NCBI GenBank assembly: GCA_023411395.1
Contig: JAEYOV010000028.1
Location: 1-53,476 of the forward strand
DNA: 53,476 nt
DNA from: Bacillota bacterium
GTDB lineage: Bacteria > Bacillota > Clostridia > Christensenellales > Aristaeellaceae
Direction: 5' to 3'
Under the pieces are notes generated by a model that was not told where the DNA came from, ran no database searches, and worked only from the letters and a program-made list of their open reading frames with translations. Position 1 is the stretch's first letter; the number at the start of each line of letters is the position of its first letter. This document shows positions 43,962 through 52,497 of this stretch, in pieces. Made by a program: the position numbers and the translations under genes.

Positions 43962-44957
43962 TCAGCCGCCGTCGCTTGCAACAATCCAGTTTGTAGGATC
44001 ACCGTCCAGCCTGTTCTCAATTTCCTCCAGTATGGCAAACTGTGTCTCCATGTCCGCGATACCGGACACCTTTTTGCCGGGCATATGCTCCTTTTGGAAG
44101 GCACGGATGGCCACAGTGGTTTTGCCGCCAAACACGCCGTCGATATCCTCCGGTTTCATCAGGGAAAGCTCCTGCAGCTTGGCTTGAAGCTGACGCACCT
44201 TTTCGCCCTTGTTGCCGGGGCGCATGGTCACTTCCGCCACTTCCGTCACAGTGCCATAACCCAGGATCGTGGGGTCAGTGAGAAAATACTCTTTTCTGGC
44301 CACCTTGGAGGGGTTGTTGCCCTCGATGGTGTGTATCACCACTTTACCCTCTTCGTTCACACTGGTATACTCCACCATGGCTACATGGTCTGTATCCCGC
44401 CCTTTGCGCCAGGTAAACCACATCCAGTCGCCCGGCTGGGGGATATATTCATCCCGGAGCATGGGCGCCTGCTTGCCGGGAAACCACTGGGCTCCCCAGT
44501 TGTCGATGGAACCCTTTCTGTCTATGTAGCGGCCCCTTGCAATAAACCAATCCCGGCCCACATTGCTGCCGCTGTACAGGGGATATTGCACCTTCAGCAA
44601 GTTGGTACCGTAGCGCTTGTCCGTTTGATTCACAGCCCAGCATAAAAATTCCGCGCACCACTCGGCATATGGGTCACCGGACCAGTCGCCGTATTTCGTG
44701 TACCCGTTTTTCTTTTCCGTATATCCAAGCTCCTCCCTGGCCACGGACAGGAGTAGCTCCACAAACGATGCTTCCGGGGCCTCCGCCGCCTGCGGCGGCA
44801 CCGTTTCTTCCGGCGCTTCCTGCTCTGCCGCCGCTTGAGGCACTTGCTGCTGTGCCGCCTCTTTAGCCGGCTGGAAGGGGTAAGCACCTTCCTCCGCCAG
44901 GGTGCATGTCAGCACAAACATAAGGCCCAGGGTCAGCAGCAGAAACCTTCTGCCCAT
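43962..44957 (-). CDS. Secreted CHAP-domain cell-wall hydrolase with peptidoglycan-binding domain
   Basis: This 331-aa exported protein has a signal peptide (1-21), then a Pro/Ala/Glu/Gln-rich linker (about 28-62). A CHAP/NlpC-type amidase domain follows, with the cysteine in YAEWCAEFLCW and the histidine in TDHVAMVEYT. A C-terminal peptidoglycan-binding type 1 domain closes it (GNKGEKVRQLQAKLQEL, DGVFGGKTTVAIRAFQKEH). It would cut peptidoglycan peptides outside the cell. GGAGGT lies six bases before the start. It faces the aconitase gene across a shared terminator and sits downstream of sfsA. Confidence 0.92.
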   Translation of the reverse strand: MGRRFLLLTLGLMFVLTCTLAEEGAYPFQPAKEAAQQQVPQAAAEQEAPEETVPPQAAEAPEASFVELLLSVAREELGYTEKKNGYTKYGDWSGDPYAEWCAEFLCWAVNQTDKRYGTNLLKVQYPLYSGSNVGRDWFIARGRYIDRKGSIDNWGAQWFPGKQAPMLRDEYIPQPGDWMWFTWRKGRDTDHVAMVEYTSVNEEGKVVIHTIEGNNPSKVARKEYFLTDPTILGYGTVTEVAEVTMRPGNKGEKVRQLQAKLQELSLMKPEDIDGVFGGKTTVAIRAFQKEHMPGKKVSGIADMETQFAILEEIENRLDGDPTNWIVASDGG

Positions 44958-45032
44958 GCAGACACCTCCTTTACTTTTCCTATGCTAACACAGTTTCGCT
45001 ATTTTTCGCAACGGCAACTCTTAACAGGCAAA

Positions 45033-45713
45033 CTATACAAAAACATTCACTGGATCCCCCATGGCCATGGAGCCCTCCGTCACATGGCAGTCATACGCCA
45101 GTACATGAACACCGGCGCCGGCCGCCTGCTTAAGCGCCTTTGCAAAGGCGGGATCCGTATCTCCGTTTGGTGAGAAACTGTGTACGCCGCGCATCTGGAT
45201 CACAAAAAACACATAACATTCGTATCCCTGATGAATGGCCGCCGCAAGTTCCCGCAAATGCTTTCCGCCCCGCTGGGTAGGCGCGTCGGGAAAGCGGGCA
45301 TGTCCATCCTTCTCCAGCGTTACACCCTTGACCTCCACCAGACAGCGCTTTTCCCCGGACTCCACATAAAAATCCAGCCGGGACTGCCCATATGCATACT
45401 CCGGCCGGAGCAGGCTGATATCAGTCAGAAAGCTCCCGCTTTCCGCCCATTCGCGGAACACCTTGTTTGGCGCCTGGCTATCGATGTTGACAAGCTTGTC
45501 CCCTTTGTAAACGGCAATCACATCATACCGTGTTTTCCGGGCAGGATTGGGGCTTTCGGTCAAAACCACCTTCGCATCCTTCACAAACAGTTCCTTGCAC
45601 CGGCCCGTATTTTTTACGTGACAGACCACCACTTCCCCATTCAACAGCACATGGGCCACAAAACGGTTGGGCCGGCTTTGAAACCGGCCCACCATCACGT
45701 TTTCATACCGCAT
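45033..45713 (-). CDS. sfsA: SfsA family DNA-binding/nuclease-like protein
   Basis: This 226-aa protein matches the SfsA family throughout: FQSRPNRFVAHVLLNGE, HVKNTGRCKELFVKDAKVVL, TRYDVIAVYKGDKLVNIDSQAPN, and EVKGVTLEKDGHARFPDAPTQRGGKHL, containing the PD-(D/E)xK-like acidic residues. Historically SfsA was linked to sugar fermentation and later to nuclease folds; its role is not settled. The start at 45713 has GAGG six bases upstream and lies eight bases after the stop of the VanW gene, so the two form an operon. Confidence 0.93.
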   Translation of the reverse strand: MRYENVMVGRFQSRPNRFVAHVLLNGEVVVCHVKNTGRCKELFVKDAKVVLTESPNPARKTRYDVIAVYKGDKLVNIDSQAPNKVFREWAESGSFLTDISLLRPEYAYGQSRLDFYVESGEKRCLVEVKGVTLEKDGHARFPDAPTQRGGKHLRELAAAIHQGYECYVFFVIQMRGVHSFSPNGDTDPAFAKALKQAAGAGVHVLAYDCHVTEGSMAMGDPVNVFV

Positions 45714-45721
45714 AAGGCGCC

Positions 45722-46723
45722 TCACTGCTTCCAGATGCACATGAACAGTGCGCCATCCTGGGCGCTGGCCTCCACCCGGATGGGAAAATCATAGTCGTTG
45801 CGGATGCGCAGGTTTAAATTATCGGTGCCCACCGCCGCGTCCACCCCATGGGGCAGATAGCTGGCCCCTCCGGGACCGTGAGGACGGCGGTACAGCACTG
45901 TGATCTGCGGCAATTGCAGCAGGGCATTATAGAAAGTAGAAGATACCTGACATGTCCCCCCGCCGGAACCCAGCGATACGGTGCCATCCACCAGGATAGG
46001 CGCATCCTTGTAACCATTGCCCTTGGTAAACGGCCCGATCTGCTTGTTGAAGTTCAGTTCCTCCCCGGGCGCAAACACACGGCTCAGCCGCTCGCAGGCT
46101 ACCATGATATTCGTCATGCGGCCAATGTTTTCTTTTGTCTCTTCCACCTTATAGTAGGAAGTGAAGGCCGCGATGGGCGTTTCTCCGCTTACCGGCGTAT
46201 CGGTTGGCGATACAGGCGTCAGGTCTTTGAGCAATCGGGTATCCACATACGCATACTCGCGCTTGTAGGGAATGCGGGCCCAACCATCGGTGATGTCCAG
46301 TATGCTCAGCTTCGCACCCGGCTGCAGCGTGATCTTCACTTCCGCATCCGCCTGCGGCGCGTGAAGAAGAGGTGTCACATCCGCCGCCACCGCCATATAC
46401 ACATGCTTGAAGACCCCATAGGGCGGCGTATTTACCGCGTCTATCGGCGTTACCTTGTGGACGCGGGTGCGAACAAGATATCCGGTATCCTTATTATAGC
46501 GGACCCGAATCCATTCCGGGTCTACCTCCAGAATTTCTACCGTTTTATCCTTCGGGATACGGGTCACGATTTTCGCCGTTTCGCTTTTCTGCTCGCGCAT
46601 GATGCAGTCATAAGCAGTCAAAGCTGTATACAGCGGCTTCTCAGCGGCAAAACCTGCGGGCAATATCAAAAACAAAATCGCGATCGCCGCAAAAACGGTC
46701 AGCAGCCTTTTCGATAGTGGCAT
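45722..46723 (-). CDS. Secreted VanW family protein with SH3-like domains
   Basis: This 333-aa exported protein has a signal peptide (1-27), two bacterial SH3-like segments (about 30-95 and 108-170) and a C-terminal VanW domain (FNKQIGPFTKGNGYKDAPIL, SGGGTCQVSSTFYNALLQLP, HGVDAAV). VanW domains occur in glycopeptide resistance clusters and in many Bacillota wall proteins; biochemical function is unproven. A PG-targeting role is inferred from the SH3 segments. No vanHAX-type genes are nearby, so this is not a resistance locus on present evidence. It precedes sfsA in an operon. Confidence 0.92.
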   Translation of the reverse strand: MPLSKRLLTVFAAIAILFLILPAGFAAEKPLYTALTAYDCIMREQKSETAKIVTRIPKDKTVEILEVDPEWIRVRYNKDTGYLVRTRVHKVTPIDAVNTPPYGVFKHVYMAVAADVTPLLHAPQADAEVKITLQPGAKLSILDITDGWARIPYKREYAYVDTRLLKDLTPVSPTDTPVSGETPIAAFTSYYKVEETKENIGRMTNIMVACERLSRVFAPGEELNFNKQIGPFTKGNGYKDAPILVDGTVSLGSGGGTCQVSSTFYNALLQLPQITVLYRRPHGPGGASYLPHGVDAAVGTDNLNLRIRNDYDFPIRVEASAQDGALFMCIWKQ

Positions 46724-46818
46724 GGGTCAGTCTCCTTTAGCCTGTGTTTCCACGCTGATTATACCATCTATTTCCTCCCTAAAGCAAGCCACACGGCTTG
46801 GTTTTACATTCCATACAG

Positions 46819-46838
46819 TTTGTCAATTTTTTGACAAA
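46819..46838. promoter_or_regulatory. Inverted repeat before the aldolase gene
   Basis: TTTGTCA-N6-TGACAAA (46819-46838) lies upstream of a TATAAT at 46876-46881 (possible -35 TGTTCA at 46853-46858, spacer 17). It is a candidate activator or repressor site; the regulator is unknown. Confidence 0.55.
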
Positions 46839-46912
46839 TACGCACGGAATGCTGTTCAAAAAAGAAAAGCTCTGTTATAATGACTTGAAACGATGCAAGG
46901 AGGGTTTATTCG

Positions 46913-47842
46913 ATGCCACTTGTCAACACAAAGGAATTATTCCAAAAGGCGTATGCGGGCGGCTATGCCGTCGGCGCCTTTAACGTCAACAATATGGAAA
47001 TCATCCAGGGGATCACCGAAGCCGGAAAGCTGGAAAACGCGCCGCTGATCCTACAGGTTTCCGCCGGGGCCCGCAAGTACGCCAAGCACGTCTATCTGAT
47101 GAAGATGATCGAGGCCGCCCTCCTGGATACGGACCTGCCGCTGGCAGTACACCTGGATCACGGCGCTGATTTTGAGACCTGCAAAAGCTGCATCGACGGC
47201 GGCTTCACCAGCGTCATGATCGACGGGAGCCATCATTCCTTTGAAGAAAACATTGCCCTGACCAAAAAAGTGGTGGATTATGCCCATGACCGGGGCGTGA
47301 CGGTGGAAGGCGAGCTGGGCCGCCTGGCCGGCGTGGAAGACGCGGTGGCCGTCAGCGACGACGACGCACGCTACACCGACCCCGCCGAGGTGGAAGAATT
47401 CGTATCCCGCACCGGGGTAGACAGCCTGGCCATTGCCATTGGAACCAGCCACGGCGCCTTCAAATTCAAGGGCGAACCCCGGCTTCGCTTTGACATCCTG
47501 GAGAAGGTGGCGCAGAAGCTGCCCGGTTTCCCCATCGTGCTCCACGGCGCTTCCTCCGTCGTTCCCGAGTACGTCGATATGATCAATGAGTTCGGCGGAA
47601 GCATGCCCGGCGCCCAGGGCGTTCCGGAATCCATGCTGCGCAAGGCCGCCCAGATGGCTGTGTGCAAGATCAACATCGACAGCGACCTGCGCCTGGCCTT
47701 CACCGCCGTCATCCGCAAGCACTTCGCCGAACACCCCGACCACTTCGATCCCCGCGCGTACCTGACCGACGCCCGCACCGCCCTGCGCGACATGGTGCGC
47801 CACAAGATCGTAAACGTCCTGGGCTGCAACGGCAAGGCGTAA
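46913..47842 (+). CDS. fba: Class II fructose-1,6-bisphosphate aldolase
   Basis: This 309-aa zinc enzyme splits fructose-1,6-bisphosphate into triose phosphates in glycolysis. Zinc ligands are seen in VHLDHGADFETC, SHGAFKF and VLHGASSV, with the signature EGELGRLAGVED and the phosphate-binding region KINIDSDLR. Start GGAGG is present nine bases before the ATG. It is a monocistronic gene followed by an unusual run of hairpins. Sequence matches FbaA of Clostridia; tagatose-bisphosphate aldolase is a less likely alternative. Confidence 0.95.
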   Translation: MPLVNTKELFQKAYAGGYAVGAFNVNNMEIIQGITEAGKLENAPLILQVSAGARKYAKHVYLMKMIEAALLDTDLPLAVHLDHGADFETCKSCIDGGFTSVMIDGSHHSFEENIALTKKVVDYAHDRGVTVEGELGRLAGVEDAVAVSDDDARYTDPAEVEEFVSRTGVDSLAIAIGTSHGAFKFKGEPRLRFDILEKVAQKLPGFPIVLHGASSVVPEYVDMINEFGGSMPGAQGVPESMLRKAAQMAVCKINIDSDLRLAFTAVIRKHFAEHPDHFDPRAYLTDARTALRDMVRHKIVNVLGCNGKA

Positions 47843-47851
47843 ACCTTTCGA

Positions 47852-48010
47852 AAAAATGGCGTTGCCATTTTTCCGATTTCGCACTTTTCCCCTGCGGGCT
47901 ATGCCCGCGGTCGGTGAAAAGTGTAAGGAAAGCTTGCTCCGCAAGCGCCCCGCCCGACCGGCAAAGCCGGTCGAGACGATTGCAAACGAGGGGGCCACAG
48001 CCCCCTCGTT
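47852..48010. repeat. Array of five consecutive hairpins after fba
   Basis: Perfect stems follow each other: AAAAATGGC/GCCATTTTT (47852-47872, a terminator), CACTTTTC/GAAAAGTG (47882-47923) with inner GCGGGC/GCCCGC, GCTTGC/GCAAGC (47932-47946), CGACCGGC/GCCGGTCG (47955-47973) and AACGAGGGGGC/GCCCCCTCGTT (47985-48010). Only the first looks like a normal terminator; the rest may be a palindromic repeat element. Confidence 0.75.
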
Positions 48011-48088
48011 ACTCCCCCAATTTCGCTTGTCATGCACCGTCGAGTATTTTCGATGGTGCTTCTTCATTTGACAATACATCACAGCATA

Positions 48089-48895
48089 CTACGGCTGATT
48101 TTCCGTCAGCCTTTGGACTAATTGGAAATACTCCGTTGCCCCTGCCGCAATGGCCTTGGCAATCTTCTGCTGATACTCCTCCGTAAGCAGCAGCCTTTCC
48201 TCCTCGGCGTTGGAAATAAAGCCGCACTCCACCAGCACCGAGGGGATATCCAGCGTCAGAATAAAAAAATCCCCTGAAGTGGCCACCCGCCTGCGCTTGG
48301 GCGACAGTCCCTCAATCAGCGCCTGCTGCATGATCCCCGCAAGCAGGCGGCCTTCGTCCTTCCCCTTGCGGTAAAAGACCTGCGGGCCCGCCTGGCTGCG
48401 GCTGCGGAACTCGTTCATATGGATGCTGATGACCATCGTACAGCCCTCATCCTTGATCAACTGAACACGCCGTTCCATATCCTGGCGCTTTTTCGTGCCA
48501 CCCTTGGGCTTTTCTTCATCACACAGCGCATAATCCGCCGTCCTGGTGAGCACCACCCGGGCGCCCAGCTCCTCCAGCACCGTCGCGGCCTTCTGGGCAA
48601 CAGACAGGTTGATTACTTTTTCCCAGATGCCGCTGTCTCGCGCCCGGGCGCCTCCGTCGTATCCTCCGTGACCGGGATCCAGGCAAATCACCTGGCCGGC
48701 AAGCGGCAATTTTTCCTGGGCGGCCACATCCTGGGCCGGCTGCGCAGGCACCGCCGGCCGTGCAGGATAGGGGCCCTTCCCGAGCTGCAAATATCCTTCC
48801 ACCCCTATCAGAAAAAAAAGAAAAGCGCCGCACAGGCAAAGGGTAAAAAGCCGGCGTTTTACGAAATCGTGACGCCGTTTTGCCACTTTTTCCAC
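48089..48895 (-). CDS. cwlD: N-acetylmuramoyl-L-alanine amidase, CwlD-like
   Basis: This 268-aa amidase_3 enzyme cleaves stem peptides from muramic acid; CwlD does so in the spore cortex to form muramic lactam. It has an N-terminal membrane anchor (about 16-36) and zinc/catalytic residues in CLDPGHGGYDGGA, the glutamate of SGIWEKVINLS, the histidine in ISIHMNEF and glutamate in LVECGFIS. The stretch GGTKKRQDMERRV and QAGPQVFY match CwlD closely. The start is a GTG at 48895; a second GTG three codons later has slightly better ribosome-site spacing. It implies sporulation ability. Confidence 0.9.
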   Translation of the reverse strand: MEKVAKRRHDFVKRRLFTLCLCGAFLFFLIGVEGYLQLGKGPYPARPAVPAQPAQDVAAQEKLPLAGQVICLDPGHGGYDGGARARDSGIWEKVINLSVAQKAATVLEELGARVVLTRTADYALCDEEKPKGGTKKRQDMERRVQLIKDEGCTMVISIHMNEFRSRSQAGPQVFYRKGKDEGRLLAGIMQQALIEGLSPKRRRVATSGDFFILTLDIPSVLVECGFISNAEEERLLLTEEYQQKIAKAIAAGATEYFQLVQRLTENQP

Positions 48896-49531
48896 ATCCT
48901 TTCCCGCTTTTATCCTATGCCCTGTTGGCCCCCGCTATGTCCGCATGAACATGCGCAAGACCGCGTATGCAACAGTTGCATGCAGCACCGCCCTCCCTCT
49001 CCTTCTTCCAAAATGCCCTTTTCTTCGCGCTTTTTGGACAGCGAATGCATACGCCTCCCCTTGTATGCATTGCATATGCCGGATATGCTTCCCCTGTATA
49101 TGATAATGAAATCACAAGCGTTATGCAGGCACATGTTTCCACACTATCCACATGGTTATCCACAGTTTTCCACGGAAGAAGCCTTGATTTTTGGCCTTTC
49201 CGCTTCAAACCCTGTGGAAAACCCCGCCCCGAAAGCGGTTTTTCCACCTGTGGAGACTGCCTTACATTCGTCTTACCAGGTTATTACAAAGCTTGTCAAC
49301 CTGTTCTGCAAGCCGTTACGATTTTTTTGGAAAAGCGAAGAAAATGTCGAGAAAATGTCGATGTTTACCGCTTAAGAATCCAGCTTTGCGGGCGACTCGA
49401 TGATGATATGGCCCGATTTGGATGCGGCCATTGCATCTGTGAACTGCCGCTCCAGGAGCCTTCAGGAATTTGCGGAAAACAAAAAAGACCGGCCAAGCGC
49501 TTTACACTTGGCCGGCCTTGTTCAAGTATGA
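48896..49531. other. Gene-free region with clustered DnaA-box-like sequences; candidate origin
   Basis: No convincing gene is present. Seven DnaA-box-like 9-mers lie within 123 bases: GTTTCCACA 49135, CTATCCACA 49144, TTATCCACA 49156 (perfect), TTTTCCACG 49166, and on either strand TGTGGAAAA 49213, TTTTCCACC 49240, TGTGGAGAC 49249. The first four follow each other at 9-12 base steps. About 80 bases further an 11-bp tandem repeat GAAAATGTCGA (49340-49350, 49351-49361) sits in an A/T-richer part. The rpsR-ssb-rpsF operon lies next to it. Confidence 0.55.
49481..49515 (-). terminator. Terminator of the rpsF-ssb-rpsR operon
   Basis: CCGGCCAAG (49489-49497) pairs with CTTGGCCGG (49507-49515); on the minus strand a run of Ts follows. 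Confidence 0.9.
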
Positions 49532-49786
49532 TCAATCAACAGTGAAGGGCAGCAAGGCGATGGCACGGGCGCGCTTGACGGCCTCGGACAGTTGACGCTG
49601 ATGCTTGGCGCAGTTGCCGCTCATACGGCGGGGCAAAATCTTGCCGCGCTCATTGGTGAAGCGGCGAAGGCGGTTGACGTCCTTGTAATCAATGAATTCG
49701 ATCTTATCCACGCAAAAGCCGCATACCTTCCGGCGGGGCTTGCGGCCCCGGGGGCGGGCTCTTTTCTCGCCACGATCTTCAGACAT
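49532..49786 (-). CDS. rpsR: 30S ribosomal protein S18
   Basis: This 84-aa small-subunit protein binds S6 on the platform of the ribosome. The sequence KVCGFCVDKIEFIDYKDVNRL, TNERGKILPRRMSGNCAKHQ and the end VKRARAIALLPF is textbook S18. It is the last gene of the rpsF-ssb-rpsR operon, 27 bases after ssb. The Cys-containing N-terminal half keeps the zinc-type (C+) form. The positively charged tail at the start (RARPRGRKPRRK) is normal. Confidence 0.97.
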   Translation of the reverse strand: MSEDRGEKRARPRGRKPRRKVCGFCVDKIEFIDYKDVNRLRRFTNERGKILPRRMSGNCAKHQRQLSEAVKRARAIALLPFTVD

Positions 49787-49813
49787 GGGTGAATCCTCCT
49801 TTTTGCAGCGTTA

Positions 49814-50236
49814 TCAAAACGGTAGCTCGTCCTCATCCACCTGGGTAAAACCCCCGGTGTTGGTTTGTTCCGTGCCGTGGGCACCTTGAGAGAAACGGCC
49901 TTCGCCGTCCTCACCCTTGGGGGAGAGGAATTCAATGTCGTCAGCGGTTACCTCCAGGGAGGCTCTGGTCGTGCCATCCTTGCTCTCGTAAGTCGACACG
50001 GAGACAGTGCCCGTCACGCAAACCTTGCGCCCTTTTGCCAAATACTTCTGGCACAGTTCGCCCAGTTGCCGCCAGGCTGTAATGCGGAAGAAATCCGCCT
50101 CAGGCTGGTTCGCGGCACTTTGGGAACTGCGGCGGCGGTTGACCGCGATGGTGAAGGAGCACACATTGAGCCCGGTGCTGGTGGTGCGCGTTTCAGGATC
50201 GCGGGTAAGGTTGCCGATCAGGATGATTTTATTCAT
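49814..50236 (-). CDS. ssb: Single-stranded DNA-binding protein
   Basis: This 140-aa protein coats single-stranded DNA during replication and repair. The N-terminal OB fold reads MNKIILIGNLTRDPETRTTSTG, FTIAVNRR, and ITAWRQLGELCQKYLAKGRKVCVTG. A short acidic C-terminal tip (DEDELPF) is the protein-interaction tail. It lies between rpsF and rpsR as in most Bacillota. GGGAGGT precedes its ATG. The linker is relatively short and Gly-rich. Confidence 0.97.
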   Translation of the reverse strand: MNKIILIGNLTRDPETRTTSTGLNVCSFTIAVNRRRSSQSAANQPEADFFRITAWRQLGELCQKYLAKGRKVCVTGTVSVSTYESKDGTTRASLEVTADDIEFLSPKGEDGEGRFSQGAHGTEQTNTGGFTQVDEDELPF

Positions 50237-50257
50237 CTCATGTACCTCCCTTGGGGG

Positions 50258-50662
50258 TCATTCCTCCACGTTTGCTTCATCGGAAACTTCCTGCACGGCT
50301 TCTGCGCTTGCGGGAGCGGCGGGGACAACGGGAGCGGCCGCACGCACGGGGCGGGGCTTCACGCTGGAGCGCTTTTCTTCGAGCTTGACCACCAGATACC
50401 GGATCACGCTGTCGGAGATCTGCAGATTGCGTTCGATTTCCCGGGGGACCTCACCTGACGCCTTGAACGTGGTCAACACATAGTAGCCTTCGGTTTTGTA
50501 GTTGATCGCGTAGGCCAAGCGGCGCTTGCCCCACGTTTCATCAACCTTTTCCACCTCGCCGCCGTTTGTCACGATCACCTGGGTGAACCGCTCGATCAGT
50601 TCCTTGCGGGCGGAATCCTCCAGCGCGGTGTCGATGATGTAGGTCAGTTCGTACCTATTCAT
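50258..50662 (-). CDS. rpsF: 30S ribosomal protein S6
   Basis: This 134-aa small-subunit protein forms a dimer-like unit with S18. It begins MNRYELTYIIDTALED and has WGKRRLAYAINYKTEGYYVLTTF, followed by a proline/alanine-rich acidic C-terminal extension (about 95-134) longer than in most S6. The start at 50662 has GAGGTGAAAGGA upstream; an open extension to 50713 has no ribosome site. It heads the rpsF-ssb-rpsR operon with a promoter at 50731-50759. Confidence 0.96.
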   Translation of the reverse strand: MNRYELTYIIDTALEDSARKELIERFTQVIVTNGGEVEKVDETWGKRRLAYAINYKTEGYYVLTTFKASGEVPREIERNLQISDSVIRYLVVKLEEKRSSVKPRPVRAAAPVVPAAPASAEAVQEVSDEANVEE

Positions 50663-50730
50663 TCCTTTCACCTCCTCATGGACGTATGGCGCTGCAACAT
50701 AAGTGCAGCGCAAGGATGTGCCAATTAGGA

Positions 50731-50759
50731 ATTATAGCATTGCCTGTCTCGAATTGCAA
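50731..50759 (-). promoter_or_regulatory. Promoter of the rpsF operon
   Basis: On the minus strand TTGCAA (50759-50754) and TATAAT (50736-50731) are separated by 17 bases. The leader to the start codon is about 60 bases and could carry ribosomal-protein feedback. Confidence 0.8.
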
Positions 50760-50850
50760 GAAAAACTTCAATATCTATACCCTTACTTTCCCAAGCTTTA
50801 TCCGGTCGCATCGCCCCGGATGAGGCCTAAGAGGCACATTCTTGCACCCG

Positions 50851-51525
50851 TTACTCCCAATCCTCCGTGCCCAGCCGTTTTTGCAGCACCTTCAGCCGTA
50901 GCTGACGGCCTTTGTAATCCGGCAGGATACCCGCCACAACCGCCCAATACCTAACCGAATGGTTCATCTCTTTGATGTGCGCCAGCTCATGCACCACAAC
51001 ATAATCCATGACATCATCCTCCGCCATAACAAGCCGCCAAGAGTAGTTGATGATCTTTTTCCCGGAGCAGCTTCCCCAGCGCGTTTTGGCGGAGTTTATT
51101 TTTATGTTTGAGGGCATCACGCCCATTGTTGAGGCATACGCAAGGGTTTTTGCGGTCAGAACCTGCCTGGCAATCAGCTTGTACACCTTGACGCAGGCGT
51201 CTTTGATTTGCGCATAATTCAGCCCCGGCGGCATATAAAACCCAGTGTCATCAAAGCCTATTCGATCCCCCGGCTTTGCGGTGATAGGATACTCTCTCCC
51301 CTGTACGAATACACGATCCCCATAATCAAGGCGAAACGCCGCCCTGCTATTTGACTGTTCGATCACCAGCAGCAACTTTTCCTGTATCCATTTTTCCTTG
51401 GCTGCCACAAAACGGCCGATATCGGCTTTGGCCATTCTGAGCGGGGCCCGAACCTCCACAACGCCTGTGGGTAGAATATGAATCGCCGCGGTTTTTCGCT
51501 TGGAGCGAATGATGCTGTATTTCAT
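50851..51525 (-). CDS. YgjP-like metal-dependent peptidase/hydrolase
   Basis: This 224-aa cytosolic protein carries the zinc motif HELAHIKEMNHS (HExxH plus a third histidine) near residue 175 and the family's WGSCSGKKIINYSWRLVMA. The N-terminal half is a beta-strand domain. It matches YgjP/DUF45-type hydrolases of the M48 clan with unknown substrate. No neighbouring gene suggests a role; it is divergent from the esterase gene. Confidence 0.88.
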   Translation of the reverse strand: MKYSIIRSKRKTAAIHILPTGVVEVRAPLRMAKADIGRFVAAKEKWIQEKLLLVIEQSNSRAAFRLDYGDRVFVQGREYPITAKPGDRIGFDDTGFYMPPGLNYAQIKDACVKVYKLIARQVLTAKTLAYASTMGVMPSNIKINSAKTRWGSCSGKKIINYSWRLVMAEDDVMDYVVVHELAHIKEMNHSVRYWAVVAGILPDYKGRQLRLKVLQKRLGTEDWE

Positions 51526-51690
51526 GCCTCTATCCCTTTGCTGCTATTCCATTCTACTTTAACTCCAAAACACCAGCCTTGCAAGCCTATCGGATCATAT
51601 CGGACAAACCGCCCGCCCAGTTAATATTTGACATACGGGAATTTGCATGGTATATCAATGAAGCGTGAACATAGAGGTGGAGGAATTAGA

Positions 51691-52446
51691 ATGGAGGATT
51701 TTCACCGGCCCTCGCTGTACCCCGTGCCGGGCGCTTCGCTGCTTACGGTGTTTGTGCATGGCTTTCTGGGAGGGCCGGGGCAATTCACAAGCCTTGTTCG
51801 GGCGGTGAACGAAGCGGGGTTTGCGGCGGAAACGATCATTCTTCCCGGCCACGGCAAAAAATCCTGGGATTTTGCCCGGCATACATCCCGGGAATGGCAG
51901 GAAACCGTCAACAATACCCTGAAGCTTCGCCTTACGCAATACGAAAAAGTGGTGCTGATGGGCCATTCCATGGGCGGGCTGCTCAGCATCAACGCTTCGC
52001 TCAAGGCAGGCCCGGCCCACGGCCTGGTTTTATGGGAAACGCCCATCCGGTTAAGGATGCGGCTGGCAGGCGTAAGCAACGACCTGCAGGTGGCCTTCCT
52101 GCCCGAAAGGCTGCAAAGCCCGGTGGCCAAGGCCTACCGGCAATTCAGCAATGTGCGTTTTTATACGCCTATGGGATATCTTTTGACGATTCCGCGGGCG
52201 ATGGAGCTGCTTGGGATGATGGCAGCCACGGAACGGGAGCTTCCCAACATTACGAGCCCTGTGTTTTTGATCCAGTCCAAGGCGGATGAGGTCGTTCACC
52301 CCGGCAGCATGGAAAGGCTGCAAAAGGGTCTGAAAAATGCGCAGGTCACCACACTCGCCCTCAACTCATCCTGGCACGCTTACTTCCCCGACGAGGAGCT
52401 GTCGAGGATTCAGTCAAGGCTCATTGCCTGGCTGAAAACCATGTAA
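51691..52446 (+). CDS. Alpha/beta hydrolase (carboxylesterase/lipase-like)
   Basis: This 251-aa cytosolic serine hydrolase has the nucleophile elbow GHSMGG near residue 95, an oxyanion motif VHGFLGGPGQF near 25, an acidic residue in SKADEVVHPGSM and the catalytic histidine in SSWHAYF. The fold and length match Est30/monoglyceride lipase-like carboxylesterases. The chosen ATG at 51691 has GGAGG eight bases upstream; an in-frame extension to 51628 does not. It is the last protein gene before the tRNA cluster. Confidence 0.88.
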   Translation: MEDFHRPSLYPVPGASLLTVFVHGFLGGPGQFTSLVRAVNEAGFAAETIILPGHGKKSWDFARHTSREWQETVNNTLKLRLTQYEKVVLMGHSMGGLLSINASLKAGPAHGLVLWETPIRLRMRLAGVSNDLQVAFLPERLQSPVAKAYRQFSNVRFYTPMGYLLTIPRAMELLGMMAATERELPNITSPVFLIQSKADEVVHPGSMERLQKGLKNAQVTTLALNSSWHAYFPDEELSRIQSRLIAWLKTM

Positions 52447-52497
52447 AATCAAGCCATTTCAAGGAAAAAGCACACTCAAAAAATTGCGGGAAGGCAC

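Noticed and set aside
45722..46723. Glycopeptide resistance locus because of the VanW domain
   Set aside because: No vanHAX, vanY or dedicated regulators are nearby; VanW domains are widespread in ordinary wall proteins.
47852..48010. Riboswitch after fba
   Set aside because: The hairpins lie behind, not before, a gene on that strand, and no known aptamer layout is visible.
48419..49375. Open frame of 318 codons across the DnaA-box region
   Set aside because: Its first half is antisense to the CwlD gene and the rest runs through repeated TCCACA motifs; no ribosome site or fold.
48967..49545. Open frame of 192 codons in the gene-free region
   Set aside because: It passes through the DnaA-like boxes and the terminator of the rpsF operon, and its composition is not protein-like.
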